From an uncultured Bacteroides sp. (GTDB lineage Bacteria; Bacteroidota; Bacteroidia; Bacteroidales; Bacteroidaceae), in contig NZ_CALDPF010000033.1 of the NCBI RefSeq assembly GCF_937912035.1, positions 22,642 through 86,641 on the forward strand: a stretch of 64,000 bases of DNA, given 5' to 3'. The position numbers and the translations under genes are program-made. The notes under the pieces were generated by a model, which ran no database searches, was not told the DNA's origin, and was given only the letters and a program-made list of their open reading frames with translations. This document shows positions 1-8,198 of this stretch, piece after piece; position 1 is the first letter of the stretch, and the number at the start of each line of letters is the position of its first letter.

Positions 1-1
1 T

Positions 2-436
2 AGCGAACGCTATGCAGTAACAGCTAAGCCAAAGAACGTAGAATGGGCTTCACAGAACATGCTTGTTCTTGGTATCATCGTAATTTTGGGATTGGCACTT
101 CACTTTGTCAATTTCTGGTACAAGATGCAGTTTGCTGAAATCATCGGCGACCCGATGTTGGGCGGTCTTCACGCAACAGACGGTTACGGTTACATCATGC
201 AGACATTCTCTAACCCTGTATTCTTCGTATTGTACCTCGTTTGGTTGGCAGCTCTCTGGTTCCACCTTACTCACGGATTCTGGAGCTCTATGCAGTCATT
301 GGGTTGGAACAACAAGACTTGGATCAACCGTTGGAAATGCATCTCTAACATCTATTCAACAATCATCGTGTTGGGATTTGCTCTTGTAGCAGTAGTATTC
401 TTCCTGAAAAACATGATGGGTTGCGGTGCTTGCTAA
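2..436 (+). CDS. frdC: Fumarate reductase/succinate dehydrogenase cytochrome b subunit, 5'-truncated
   Basis: This is the C-terminal 144 codons of the membrane anchor subunit of the fumarate reductase/succinate dehydrogenase complex. The frame is open from base 2, so the start lies before the window. The visible part has three hydrophobic helices separated by short loops. Histidines in the first and second helices (ALHFVNFW and WFHLTHGFW) fit heme b or quinone contacts in this family. It ends 33 bp before a flavoprotein subunit and is followed by the iron-sulfur subunit, which is the Bacteroidetes C-A-B gene order. In anaerobic Bacteroides the complex reduces fumarate at the inner membrane as the terminal step of the succinate pathway. 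The identification rests on context and membrane topology together. Confidence 0.93.
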   Translation, partial: SERYAVTAKPKNVEWASQNMLVLGIIVILGLALHFVNFWYKMQFAEIIGDPMLGGLHATDGYGYIMQTFSNPVFFVLYLVWLAALWFHLTHGFWSSMQSLGWNNKTWINRWKCISNIYSTIIVLGFALVAVVFFLKNMMGCGAC

Positions 437-469
437 TTGAAAAGTGTAACTGATTAAATTAAAAACATT

Positions 470-2452
470 ATGACTAAAGTTTTAGATTCTAAGATTCCTG
501 AAGGCCCAATAGCTGAGAAATGGACTAACTATAAAGCTCACCAGAAATTGGTGAACCCGGCTAACAAACGCCGCTTGGATATCATCGTTGTAGGTACAGG
601 TTTGGCAGGTGCTTCTGCTGCCGCTTCACTTGGTGAAATGGGATTTCGTGTATTCAACTTCTGTATCCAGGACTCTCCACGTCGTGCACACTCTATCGCT
701 GCACAGGGTGGTATCAACGCTGCTAAGAACTATCAGAACGACGGTGACTCTGTATATCGTCTTTTCTACGATACAGTGAAAGGTGGTGACTATCGTGCTC
801 GTGAAGCTAACGTTTACCGTCTTGCCGAAGTTTCAAACAATATTATCGACCAGTGCGTGGCACAGGGTGTTCCTTTCGCTCGTGAATACGGCGGTACACT
901 TGCCAACCGTTCTTTCGGTGGTGCTCAGGTATCACGTACTTTCTATGCTAAAGGTCAGACTGGCCAGCAGTTGCTTCTTGGTGCATACTCTGCATTGAGC
1001 CGCCAGGTAGGTGCCGGTACAGTTAAATTATATACTCGTTACGAAATGCTTGACGTGGTTTTGGTTGACGGCCGTGCTCGCGGTATCATTGCAAAGAACC
1101 TCGTAACTGGTAAACTTGAACGTTTCGCTGCTCACGCAGTAGTTATTGCTACTGGTGGATACGGTAACACTTATTTCCTTTCTACTAACGCTATGGCATG
1201 TAACGTAACAGCTGCTATGTCTTGCTACCGTAAGGGAGCTATGTTTGCTAACCCTGCTTACGTTCAGATCCACCCGACATGTATTCCTGTACACGGTGAC
1301 AAGCAGTCTAAGCTTACATTGATGTCAGAATCACTTCGTAACGACGGTCGTATCTGGGTTCCTAAGAAACTTGAAGACGCTAAAGCACTTCAGGCCGGAA
1401 CCAAGAAGGGTAGCGATATCCCTGAAGAAGACCGTGACTACTATTTGGAACGCCGTTATCCTGCATTCGGTAACCTTGTTCCACGTGACGTTGCTTCACG
1501 TGCTGCCAAGGAACGTTGCGACCACGGATTCGGTGTTAACAACACAGGTCTTGCCGTATTCCTTGACTTCTCTGAAAGTATCGAACGTCTCGGTCTTGAT
1601 GTAGTTCGTCAGCGTTACGGTAACCTCTTCGATATGTACGAAGAAATCACAGACGTTAATCCGGGTGAACTTGCAAAAGAAATCAACGGACGCAAATACT
1701 ACAACCCAATGATGATTTATCCTGCTATCCACTATACAATGGGTGGTATTTGGGTTGACTACGAACTTCAGACAACTATCAAGGGTCTGTTCGCAATCGG
1801 TGAATGTAACTTCTCTGACCACGGTGCAAACCGTCTTGGTGCATCTGCATTGATGCAGGGTCTTGCTGACGGTTACTTCGTATTGCCATACACAATCCAG
1901 AACTACTTGTCAGACCAGATCACTGTTCCTCGCTTCTCTACAGATCTTCCTGAATTCGCTGAAGCTGAAAAGGCTGTTCAGGCTAAGATTGACCACCTGA
2001 TGAACATCAAGGGTAAGAAGTCAGTTGACTCAATCCACAAGGAATTGGGCCGCGTAATGTGGGAATATGTAGGTATGGGACGTACTGCAGAAGGCTTGAA
2101 GACAGGTCTGGCTCGTCTGAAAGAAATCCGCAAGGAATTCGAAACAGAACTGTTTATCCCTGGCTCAAAAGAAGGTATGAACATCGAGCTTGACAAGGCA
2201 TTCCGTCTTGACGACTTCATCACAATGGGTCAGCTTATCGCTTACGATGCTTTGAACCGTGAAGAATCTTGCGGTGGTCACTTCCGTGAAGAACACCAGA
2301 CAGAAGAAGGTGAAGCTAAGCGTGATGACGAAAACTTCTTCTATGTAGCTTGCTGGGAATACCAGGGAAGCGACGACAAGGCTCCTGTACTTTATAAGGA
2401 ACCATTGGTTTACGAAGCAATCAAAGTACAGACTCGTAACTACAAGAGCTAA
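470..2452 (+). CDS. frdA: Fumarate reductase/succinate dehydrogenase flavoprotein subunit
   Basis: The 660-residue catalytic subunit carries covalently bound FAD and interconverts fumarate and succinate. The N-terminal dinucleotide-binding motif GTGLAGASAA is near residue 42. The FAD-attachment segment RRAHSIAAQGGINA follows near residues 71-84, its His being the usual attachment residue. Conserved substrate-site segments include HPTC near residue 268 and the C-terminal region GANRLGASALMQG. The length is normal for the Bacteroidetes/Epsilonproteobacteria type. It lies between the cytochrome b gene (33 bp upstream) and the iron-sulfur gene (48 bp downstream). Synonymous codons are strongly biased to GGT, CGT, AAC and GCT, as expected for a highly expressed gene. 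Confidence 0.97.
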   Translation: MTKVLDSKIPEGPIAEKWTNYKAHQKLVNPANKRRLDIIVVGTGLAGASAAASLGEMGFRVFNFCIQDSPRRAHSIAAQGGINAAKNYQNDGDSVYRLFYDTVKGGDYRAREANVYRLAEVSNNIIDQCVAQGVPFAREYGGTLANRSFGGAQVSRTFYAKGQTGQQLLLGAYSALSRQVGAGTVKLYTRYEMLDVVLVDGRARGIIAKNLVTGKLERFAAHAVVIATGGYGNTYFLSTNAMACNVTAAMSCYRKGAMFANPAYVQIHPTCIPVHGDKQSKLTLMSESLRNDGRIWVPKKLEDAKALQAGTKKGSDIPEEDRDYYLERRYPAFGNLVPRDVASRAAKERCDHGFGVNNTGLAVFLDFSESIERLGLDVVRQRYGNLFDMYEEITDVNPGELAKEINGRKYYNPMMIYPAIHYTMGGIWVDYELQTTIKGLFAIGECNFSDHGANRLGASALMQGLADGYFVLPYTIQNYLSDQITVPRFSTDLPEFAEAEKAVQAKIDHLMNIKGKKSVDSIHKELGRVMWEYVGMGRTAEGLKTGLARLKEIRKEFETELFIPGSKEGMNIELDKAFRLDDFITMGQLIAYDALNREESCGGHFREEHQTEEGEAKRDDENFFYVACWEYQGSDDKAPVLYKEPLVYEAIKVQTRNYKS

Positions 2453-2500
2453 TTGAGCTAATCTGAGACGAAGTAAAACAATTTAAAGAAAAGAAGTAAA

Positions 2501-3256
2501 ATGGATAAAAATATATCATTTACGCTGAAAGTATGGCGTCAGAACGGACCTAAGGATAAAGGTCATTTCGATACATTCCAGATGAAAGACATTCCGGGTG
2601 ATACTTCATTCCTCGAAATGCTCGATATCTTGAATGAAATGTTGATTGAAGAAGGTAAAGAACCTATAGTATTCGACCACGACTGCCGTGAAGGTATCTG
2701 CGGTATGTGCTCATTGTACATCAACGGACATCCACACGGACCTGCAACAGGTGCTACTACTTGCCAGATCTACATGCGTCGTTTCAAAGACGGTGACACT
2801 ATCACAGTTGAACCATGGCGTTCTGCAGGTTTCCCTGTAATTAAGGACTTGATGGTTGACCGTTCTGCATACGACAAGATTATGCAGGCTGGTGGTTTCG
2901 TAAGCGTACGTACAGGTGCTCCTCAGGATGCTAACGCTATCCTTATCCCTAAGACAATCGCTGACGAAGCTATGGATGCTGCTACATGTATCGGTTGTGG
3001 TGCTTGTGTAGCTGCATGTAAGAACGGTTCTGCTATGCTTTTCGTTTCTGCAAAAGTTAGCCAGTTGAACCTTCTCCCTCAGGGTAAGCCGGAAGCTTTG
3101 CGTCGTGCAAAAGCTATGTTGTCTAAGATGGACGAACTTGGTTTCGGTAACTGTACAAACACTCGTGCTTGTGAAGCAGAATGTCCGAAATGCGTTTCTA
3201 TCAGCAACATTGCCCGCTTGAACCGCGACTTCATCAAGGCAAAACTGAAAGACTAA
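2501..3256 (+). CDS. frdB: Fumarate reductase/succinate dehydrogenase iron-sulfur subunit
   Basis: This 251-residue protein passes electrons between quinone at the membrane anchor and the FAD subunit. The N-terminal plant-type [2Fe-2S] domain shows CREGICGMC followed by TTC. The C-terminal ferredoxin-like half shows CIGCGACVAACKN and later CTNTRACEAECPK, which supply the remaining cluster ligands. It is the last gene of the operon and is followed within 30 bp by a strong terminator hairpin. Codon use is of the highly expressed type, like the preceding gene. I am confident of the family. Whether the complex works mainly as a reductase or a dehydrogenase is inferred from the anaerobic lifestyle. 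Confidence 0.97.
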   Translation: MDKNISFTLKVWRQNGPKDKGHFDTFQMKDIPGDTSFLEMLDILNEMLIEEGKEPIVFDHDCREGICGMCSLYINGHPHGPATGATTCQIYMRRFKDGDTITVEPWRSAGFPVIKDLMVDRSAYDKIMQAGGFVSVRTGAPQDANAILIPKTIADEAMDAATCIGCGACVAACKNGSAMLFVSAKVSQLNLLPQGKPEALRRAKAMLSKMDELGFGNCTNTRACEAECPKCVSISNIARLNRDFIKAKLKD

Positions 3257-3281
3257 TATCAGTCATATATATAAATATCAG

Positions 3282-3317
3282 AATCCGGTTTCATTGGTTT
3301 GAAGCCGGATTTTTTTA
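3282..3317 (+). terminator. Rho-independent terminator of the frd operon
   Basis: An 11-bp stem with one G-T pair (AATCCGGTTTC with GAAGCCGGATT) and an 8-base loop runs directly into a T run. It begins 26 bases after the frdB stop codon. Confidence 0.9.
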
Positions 3318-3422
3318 TTGTTTTCATGTCGCTTTTTTCCGACTTTCAGATTGTAATTGTATTAATATTATAGCTTTTAATGTGAAATATTTTTAAATGA
3401 ATAAGTTTTATTGGAGTAATAC

Positions 3423-3453
3423 TTGCAATTAATGCGTGTATTTTCTACATTTG
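3423..3453 (+). promoter_or_regulatory. Bacteroides-type promoter with no downstream coding gene
   Basis: A TTG at 3423-3425 is separated by 20 bases from TACATTTG at 3446-3453. This matches the Bacteroidetes -33/-7 arrangement. No gene lies downstream on this strand, and the first feature met is the hairpin terminator at 3500-3526. Confidence 0.5.
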
Positions 3454-3458
3454 CAAAG

Positions 3459-3526
3459 TGATTTTTTTCATAGTATTAGATTTAAGGTTAACAAGGTACG
3501 GGGACAAGGCGTTGTCCCCTTTTTTT
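3459..3526 (+). ncRNA. Candidate small RNA of about 68 nt
   Basis: The segment runs from the predicted transcription start, about 6 bases after the TACATTTG box, to the end of a perfect terminator hairpin. It has no open reading frame of note. It sits between frdB and the convergent end of dprA, so no coding gene on this strand can explain the promoter. The 5' end is a prediction only. A readthrough terminator for frd with a coincidental promoter-like sequence is the alternative. Confidence 0.35.
3500..3526 (+). terminator. Second strong terminator hairpin between frdB and dprA
   Basis: GGGGACAA pairs perfectly with TTGTCCCC across a 4-base loop and is followed by seven T. The T run reads on the plus strand and overlaps the dprA stop codon on the other strand. 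The hairpin may also end dprA transcripts, although no T tract follows it in that direction. Confidence 0.85.
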
Positions 3527-4640
3527 ATACCAGTTTATAAACCCCTCCAGCCAGAGCTCGCACTATCCCTTTCATCTCCATTTCGAACAGTATGCCGGTT
3601 ATCTTGTTTATAGGGATATTGGTATTGACGACAATAGTGTTTATCTGCAGTCCGTCAGGATTCTTTTCCAATTGCGAAGTTACGAGTTCTTCCTCCGGAG
3701 TGAGGTCGGGGAACAGCTGGCGCTGTATGCCTTCGCGCGGATTGGGTGTAGGGGTATAATCCCAGTTCATGGCTTTTACCAGTTCTTCTGCGCTTTGCAG
3801 TAGGGTTGCTTTGTTGCTGCGGATAAGGGCATTGCAGCCTATTGAGAATTCGTCACATATACGTCCTGGGAAAGCGAAACAGTCGCGGTTATAGCTTTCT
3901 GCTATATCGGCAGTGATCAGTGCGCCGCCTTTGGCTGCCGATTCCACTACTATGGTGGCGTCGCTCATTCCTGCTACTATCCTGTTGCGTTTTATGAAGT
4001 TTTGTCTGTCGGGATTTGTTCCGCTCGGGTATTCGGTTAGCAGTCCGCCGTGATTGAGCATTTCGGCTGCCGTACGTCGGTGGACAGCCGGATAGATTCT
4101 GTCGAGGCCGTGTGCCAGTACGCCTACAGTATCCATACCGTATTGGAGCGCTGCTCTATGGGCGTTTATGTCGATGCCGTATGCCAAGCCGCTTACTATA
4201 AGCACGTCGGGCATTATTTCATGTAGTTCGCTGATGAAGCGTTGGCAGATGTCTCTGCCGTATTCGGTGGCATGGCGTGTGCCTACCAGGTTGATTATAT
4301 GCAGGCTGTTCAGGTTGGCTGTACCTTTATAGAATAACAGCAATGGCGCGTCATCACATTCACGTAGGCGCGACGGATAGTCCTCGTCATTAAGTGTAAG
4401 ACATCTGATGCCGTTCTTCTCGGCAAAACGTATCTCTGCTTCACACAGGCGCAGCACATCGCAGTTGACTATCGCGTCAATCACTTTCTGTGATACATCG
4501 GGCACGATGTCTTTAAGATTCTTGGCATTGCTGAATATTGTTGTGGCCGAGCCTGCCGCCTCCATCAGACGGTGTGCGCCTATCATGCCGAGTCCGGGCA
4601 GACGGGTGAGTGCCATTGTGTAAAGCAGTTCTTCGTTCAT
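3525..4640 (-). CDS. dprA: DNA-processing protein DprA (Smf family)
   Basis: The 371-residue protein belongs to the DprA/Smf family, which binds single-stranded DNA, protects incoming DNA and loads RecA. The Rossmann-like core shows the family motifs in order: a GTRxATxYG segment near residue 120, SGLAYGIDINAH near 150, LAHGLDRIYP near 175, then a TEYPSG...RNRIVAGMS stretch and an AAKGGALITA segment. A short C-terminal winged-helix-like region (ITGILFEMEMKGIV) follows, as is usual. The thioesterase gene upstream on the same strand ends 7 bp before the start, so the two are probably co-transcribed. Its 3' end meets the hairpin at 3500-3526. Confidence 0.95.
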   Translation of the reverse strand: MNEELLYTMALTRLPGLGMIGAHRLMEAAGSATTIFSNAKNLKDIVPDVSQKVIDAIVNCDVLRLCEAEIRFAEKNGIRCLTLNDEDYPSRLRECDDAPLLLFYKGTANLNSLHIINLVGTRHATEYGRDICQRFISELHEIMPDVLIVSGLAYGIDINAHRAALQYGMDTVGVLAHGLDRIYPAVHRRTAAEMLNHGGLLTEYPSGTNPDRQNFIKRNRIVAGMSDATIVVESAAKGGALITADIAESYNRDCFAFPGRICDEFSIGCNALIRSNKATLLQSAEELVKAMNWDYTPTPNPREGIQRQLFPDLTPEEELVTSQLEKNPDGLQINTIVVNTNIPINKITGILFEMEMKGIVRALAGGVYKLV

Positions 4641-4647
4641 GGTGGTG

Positions 4648-5052
4648 TTATTCGCTGAAATATGGTGAGAAGATAGTGTTGAATACCTCGCTGTCGCCCA
4701 AGCGGCCGTTTATCACGCATACGGTTTCCACTGTGGCTTTTATTACAGGCTTCATGTCGGACAGACGGAATATGTCCTGATAGAACACGTATTTTATTCC
4801 TTCTTTCTTGATGTATAGTTTGGAGATGAATTCGTCGCCACTCTTCAGCGGTGTCTTGAAAGCCATGTTCAGTCTTGCCACTACAGGGTCTATGCCTTCG
4901 TCGTGAAGGTGTGCGAAACTTACTCCCAGAGATGAGAGGAACTCGTGGCGGGTGTGTTCGATGTAGTGCTGGTAATTGGCATTGTTCACTATGCCCTGAA
5001 GGTCGCATTCGTAGTCGCGCACCTTCATTTGCAGTTCGAAGATGTATTTCAT
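4648..5052 (-). CDS. Hotdog-fold acyl-CoA thioesterase (YbgC/FadM-like)
   Basis: This 134-residue protein has the length and sequence of the 4-hydroxybenzoyl-CoA thioesterase-like hotdog family. The N-terminal segment VRDYECDLQGIVNNANYQHYIEH matches the family's active-site region: the Asp before xxGIV and the Asn/Tyr after it are typical. Such enzymes hydrolyse acyl-CoA thioesters, but the substrate cannot be read from sequence. It is the first gene of a two-gene unit with dprA. On its strand a TATGTTTG box (complement of 5081-5088) lies about 28 bases before the start codon. Confidence 0.88.
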   Translation of the reverse strand: MKYIFELQMKVRDYECDLQGIVNNANYQHYIEHTRHEFLSSLGVSFAHLHDEGIDPVVARLNMAFKTPLKSGDEFISKLYIKKEGIKYVFYQDIFRLSDMKPVIKATVETVCVINGRLGDSEVFNTIFSPYFSE

Positions 5053-5080
5053 TCTTAGTCTTTTTAGTATTGATTAGTTA

Positions 5081-5088
5081 CAAACATA
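5081..5088 (-). promoter_or_regulatory. Promoter -7 box for the thioesterase-dprA unit
   Basis: On the minus strand this reads TATGTTTG, a full match to TAnnTTTG, 28 bases before the thioesterase start. I see no good -33 element. Confidence 0.45.
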
Positions 5089-5132
5089 CGGAAAAATCCT
5101 CTTATATCTATCGTTGCAAGGAATATTCTTCA

Positions 5133-5140
5133 TATTTTTG
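5133..5140 (+). promoter_or_regulatory. Promoter -7 box very close to the dus start codon
   Basis: TATTTTTG matches the Bacteroidetes -7 consensus. It ends only five bases before the ATG at 5146, so transcription would begin at or next to the start codon. Confidence 0.45.
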
Positions 5141-5145
5141 CATCT

Positions 5146-6087
5146 ATGGATAAGGAACTTAAGATTTTTGCGGCTCCGTTGCAGGGTTTTACGGAGGCTG
5201 CATGGCGTGTGGCACATAATGAAGTGTTTGGCGGGGTGGATGCTTATTTCACTCCCTTCATCAGATATGAAAAAGGCGGACTGCGCAATAAGGACAGGCG
5301 CGAGTTGTTGCCTGAGAATAATAGTGGCATAAGGCTGATTCCTCAGATTATGGCTTCCGAGCCTGAAGAAATGAAGGCTTTGGCAGATTTCATTGTTTCT
5401 TTAGGATATAAAGAGATTGATCTCAATATGGGTTGTCCTTTTCCGCTGATAGCTAACAGGGGGAAGGGTAGCGGCATATTGCAATATCCTGAAAAGGTGG
5501 CTGCGCTTATGGAGTGCATTAATGCTTATGCGGCTGACGGTATAAGCTTCAGTGTGAAGATGAGGCTGGGGCAGGTTTCTGCAGATGAATGGAAAGAGAT
5601 ACTTCCTGCAATAAATGCATCCGAGGTGAAAATGGTAACTCTTCATCCTCGTATCGGCAAGCAGCAGTATAAGGGTGAGGTGGATATGGATGCTTTTGCG
5701 AAGTTCTATATTGAATGTCGCAAACCATTGGTGTATAATGGTGATTTGTGTAGTGTGGCAGATATAAACAGGATTGTCGATAAGTTCCCCGACTTGTATG
5801 GCGTGATGATTGGTCGCGGACTGCTTGCCGACGGTGCTTTGGCTGCAGTATATAAATCAGCTTTGGAACTTAAACAGGACGAACTGTATGCCAAGGTACG
5901 CCGTATGCACGCTCTGATGTATCAAAGATATTCGGAAACTATCGAGGGCGGCGATGCACAGCTTCTGCTTAAGATGAAATCCATGTGGGAGTACTGGCTT
6001 CCCGAACTTGACAAGAAGAAAAGGAAAGCCATCCACAAGGCAAATAAGCTGTCTGTTTATTTGAACGAGGTTGAAGGGGTTAGATAG
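5146..6087 (+). CDS. tRNA-dihydrouridine synthase family protein
   Basis: The 313-residue flavoprotein belongs to the Dus family, which reduces uridines in tRNA D-loops using FMN and NADPH. It opens with AAPLQGFTEAAWR, the family's FMN-binding start. The DLNMGCP motif near residue 97 contains the catalytic Cys. SVKMRLG, the LHPR segment and YNGDLCS supply further conserved FMN or tRNA contacts, and GVMIGRGLL closes the barrel. Which uridines it modifies cannot be told from sequence. The start is supported because the barrel begins within ten residues of it. Its 3' end overlaps the convergent DUF2851 gene by 8 bp. Confidence 0.93.
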   Translation: MDKELKIFAAPLQGFTEAAWRVAHNEVFGGVDAYFTPFIRYEKGGLRNKDRRELLPENNSGIRLIPQIMASEPEEMKALADFIVSLGYKEIDLNMGCPFPLIANRGKGSGILQYPEKVAALMECINAYAADGISFSVKMRLGQVSADEWKEILPAINASEVKMVTLHPRIGKQQYKGEVDMDAFAKFYIECRKPLVYNGDLCSVADINRIVDKFPDLYGVMIGRGLLADGALAAVYKSALELKQDELYAKVRRMHALMYQRYSETIEGGDAQLLLKMKSMWEYWLPELDKKKRKAIHKANKLSVYLNEVEGVR

Positions 6088-7345
6088 TTTTTTTCAAATA
6101 CTCAAACCCGATGCGGCAGTACAGGCATTTCTTCGGATCGCAATAATTCTTTTTAAGTTGTATCAGGGCCTGACTGTCGCCTGCATGTGTGGCCTCCACT
6201 CCGCATTCTTTCCACATTCGTGTGATGAAATTGTTTTCCGGTTTCAGAGTTTCAAGCATCTCTGAGGCACGTGCCGTAAGGCGGTTTATTCCTCTGTGCT
6301 TGCCGTAGGCATAGAGGAACGGTATTACAGTGTTTATAATAAGCAGGTTAATTGATGATGTGCTGAGGCTTTTCTTTACGGGAGTGGATACTTCGCCAAA
6401 GGTATAGTGCGTAATCCAGTATTCCGAGGTGTCTGTTTCGAGCATAGGTCTCAGTTGTTCTATTGTTTCAGCTTCGAGAATTCTTGACAGCAGACCATGC
6501 GATGTGTGATATAGTTTCGCCAGCTGTGCAATCCTTACGTGAGGAAAGTTTCCGGGGCGCATGCGTAGCAGTTTCCAGCGGCAGTTGTCCGAGGTAGTGA
6601 AACCGAACTTGTGTTTCAGATATGTATATTCTTTCAACAATTTATCGGTATATTCGTCGTATGCTGCATCAAGCAGTCCTGCTTGTCCGAAGAATATGGC
6701 TTCTATTTGGAACAGACTGTCGCGATGCTTGTCTACTGCTCTTAGCGGAATGGTTTGTGCCCACAGTTCGAATGCTTCGCTGTTGGTCCCGAAGCCGAAA
6801 TTGCGCGCCATGGTGATGAAGAACACGTCTTCCCAGTTGTTGTTATATTTTTCCATTAGTCTCATTATGCGTTCCGTTTTTTCTTCGAAACGCTCTATCT
6901 GGAGTGTGTTCAGCCAACTGTACATAAGGAGCTTGGACAGCGACGGGATGAGCCTGTAGCAGGCAGGATAGTGTGCCGTGCGTATCAGCTCGTTGTAGCT
7001 GTCAACAAGGTATGTGGGGTAGTGCAGTTCCATTTGTGGAATCTTTTCGCCGTTTGGTCGGTATGGCTCATAGTCGATGTCGGAGGCTATGTGGAGAATT
7101 ACGTTGTCGTAATCGGAATTGGTGTCATGATGATGCATCTTCCAGTCGGAAGCTTTGAGGTGTATTTCGATGTTTCCCACCCACAATACACCGCCTATCT
7201 TGATTTTGGCATTGAAGAAGTCGGGACCGGCGTTGGTGTTCCATAATCCCGGGTCGATGACTTCCACTTCCATGCCGTCTGTAGTACGTAACGGCTTAAG
7301 TGGGAAAAGTTTGTGTTTCCATACGTAATGTAAAAGTTGTTCCAT
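6080..7345 (-). CDS. DUF2851 family protein
   Basis: This 421-residue protein matches the DUF2851 family, common in Bacteroidetes and of unknown function. The N-terminal 130 residues contain the recognisable stretch DPGLWNTNAGPDFFNAKIKI followed by WVGNIEIHLKASDWKMHHHD. The spacing of Asp, Glu and His residues there recalls PD-(D/E)xK nuclease-like folds, but that is only my impression. The C-terminal half is helical and ends with a Cys-rich segment (CDPKKCLYCRIG). There is no signal peptide, so it is probably cytoplasmic. It converges on and overlaps the dus gene, and is divergent from dapB. Confidence 0.8.
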   Translation of the reverse strand: MEQLLHYVWKHKLFPLKPLRTTDGMEVEVIDPGLWNTNAGPDFFNAKIKIGGVLWVGNIEIHLKASDWKMHHHDTNSDYDNVILHIASDIDYEPYRPNGEKIPQMELHYPTYLVDSYNELIRTAHYPACYRLIPSLSKLLMYSWLNTLQIERFEEKTERIMRLMEKYNNNWEDVFFITMARNFGFGTNSEAFELWAQTIPLRAVDKHRDSLFQIEAIFFGQAGLLDAAYDEYTDKLLKEYTYLKHKFGFTTSDNCRWKLLRMRPGNFPHVRIAQLAKLYHTSHGLLSRILEAETIEQLRPMLETDTSEYWITHYTFGEVSTPVKKSLSTSSINLLIINTVIPFLYAYGKHRGINRLTARASEMLETLKPENNFITRMWKECGVEATHAGDSQALIQLKKNYCDPKKCLYCRIGFEYLKKTI

Positions 7346-7396
7346 GCTAACGAGTGTAAATATTGCCTAAATGTAATGATTTATAATGAAAAGCAT

Positions 7397-7404
7397 TATC
7401 TTTG
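7397..7404 (+). promoter_or_regulatory. Promoter -7 box for the dapB operon
   Basis: TATCTTTG is a full TAnnTTTG match, 22 bases before the dapB start codon. No convincing -33 element is seen upstream. I also saw nothing in this short leader resembling a lysine riboswitch. Confidence 0.5.
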
Positions 7405-7426
7405 TGGCTAAAATAAATCGAAAAAT

Positions 7427-8182
7427 ATGAAGATAGCATTAATTGGATATGGAAAAATGGGCAAAGAGATAGAAAAGATTGCCCTTTCACGCGGACATGA
7501 GATTGTTAGCATCATAGATATAAACAATACACAGGATTTCGAGTCGGAAGCGTTCCGTTCGGCTGATGTGGCTATAGAGTTTACAGCTCCTTCTGTGGCT
7601 TACAACAACTGCTTGTCGGCTTTCAAGAATGGTGTAAAGGTGGTTTCAGGCAGTACAGGATGGATGGGCGAACATGGTGATGAGATGCGACGCATGTGTG
7701 CCGAGGAAGGCGCAACACTGTTCTGGTCGTCAAATTTCAGTCTTGGCGTGGCTATTTTCTCTGCCGTAAACAAATATCTGGCTCGCATAATGAATAATTT
7801 CCCGGGATATGATGTGTCAATGGTGGAAACTCATCATATTCATAAGCTTGACGCTCCAAGCGGTACTGCCATTACTCTGGCTGAAGGTATTCTGGAGAAC
7901 CTTGACCGTAAGGATAAATGGGTTATGGGTACACTTACCGCACCGGACGGAACTTTGACAGGTACCACTGAGTGTGCTCCAAACGAAATGCCGGTGAGCG
8001 CAATACGTCGCGACGAGGTGCCGGGTATCCACACAATAACATACGAATCTGAAGCTGATTCTATCATCATTACTCACGATGCAAAGAACCGTAAGGGATT
8101 TGCCCTTGGTGCAGTGCTTGCGGCAGAATACACTGCAGAGCATACAGGATTCCTGGGTATGAATGACTTGTTTAACTTTTAA
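7427..8182 (+). CDS. dapB: 4-hydroxy-tetrahydrodipicolinate reductase
   Basis: The 251-residue cytoplasmic enzyme reduces 4-hydroxy-tetrahydrodipicolinate in the diaminopimelate/lysine pathway. The N-terminal nucleotide-binding motif is GYGKMGKEIE at residues 7-16. The catalytic and substrate-binding signature is VETHHIHKLDAPSGTA near residues 134-149, with the usual His pair, Lys and the SGT loop. The length is typical of DapB. It is the first gene of a four-gene run with two signal peptidase I homologues and a WbqC-like gene, with gaps of 16, 4 and 9 bp. Confidence 0.96.
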   Translation: MKIALIGYGKMGKEIEKIALSRGHEIVSIIDINNTQDFESEAFRSADVAIEFTAPSVAYNNCLSAFKNGVKVVSGSTGWMGEHGDEMRRMCAEEGATLFWSSNFSLGVAIFSAVNKYLARIMNNFPGYDVSMVETHHIHKLDAPSGTAITLAEGILENLDRKDKWVMGTLTAPDGTLTGTTECAPNEMPVSAIRRDEVPGIHTITYESEADSIIITHDAKNRKGFALGAVLAAEYTAEHTGFLGMNDLFNF

Positions 8183-8198
8183 TTATTAATTCTCAAGC

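Noticed and set aside
4637..5008. Minus-strand open frame of 123 codons overlapping the thioesterase gene in another frame
   Set aside because: The thioesterase frame matches a known family over its full length, and this frame is rich in Arg/His/Pro without pattern.
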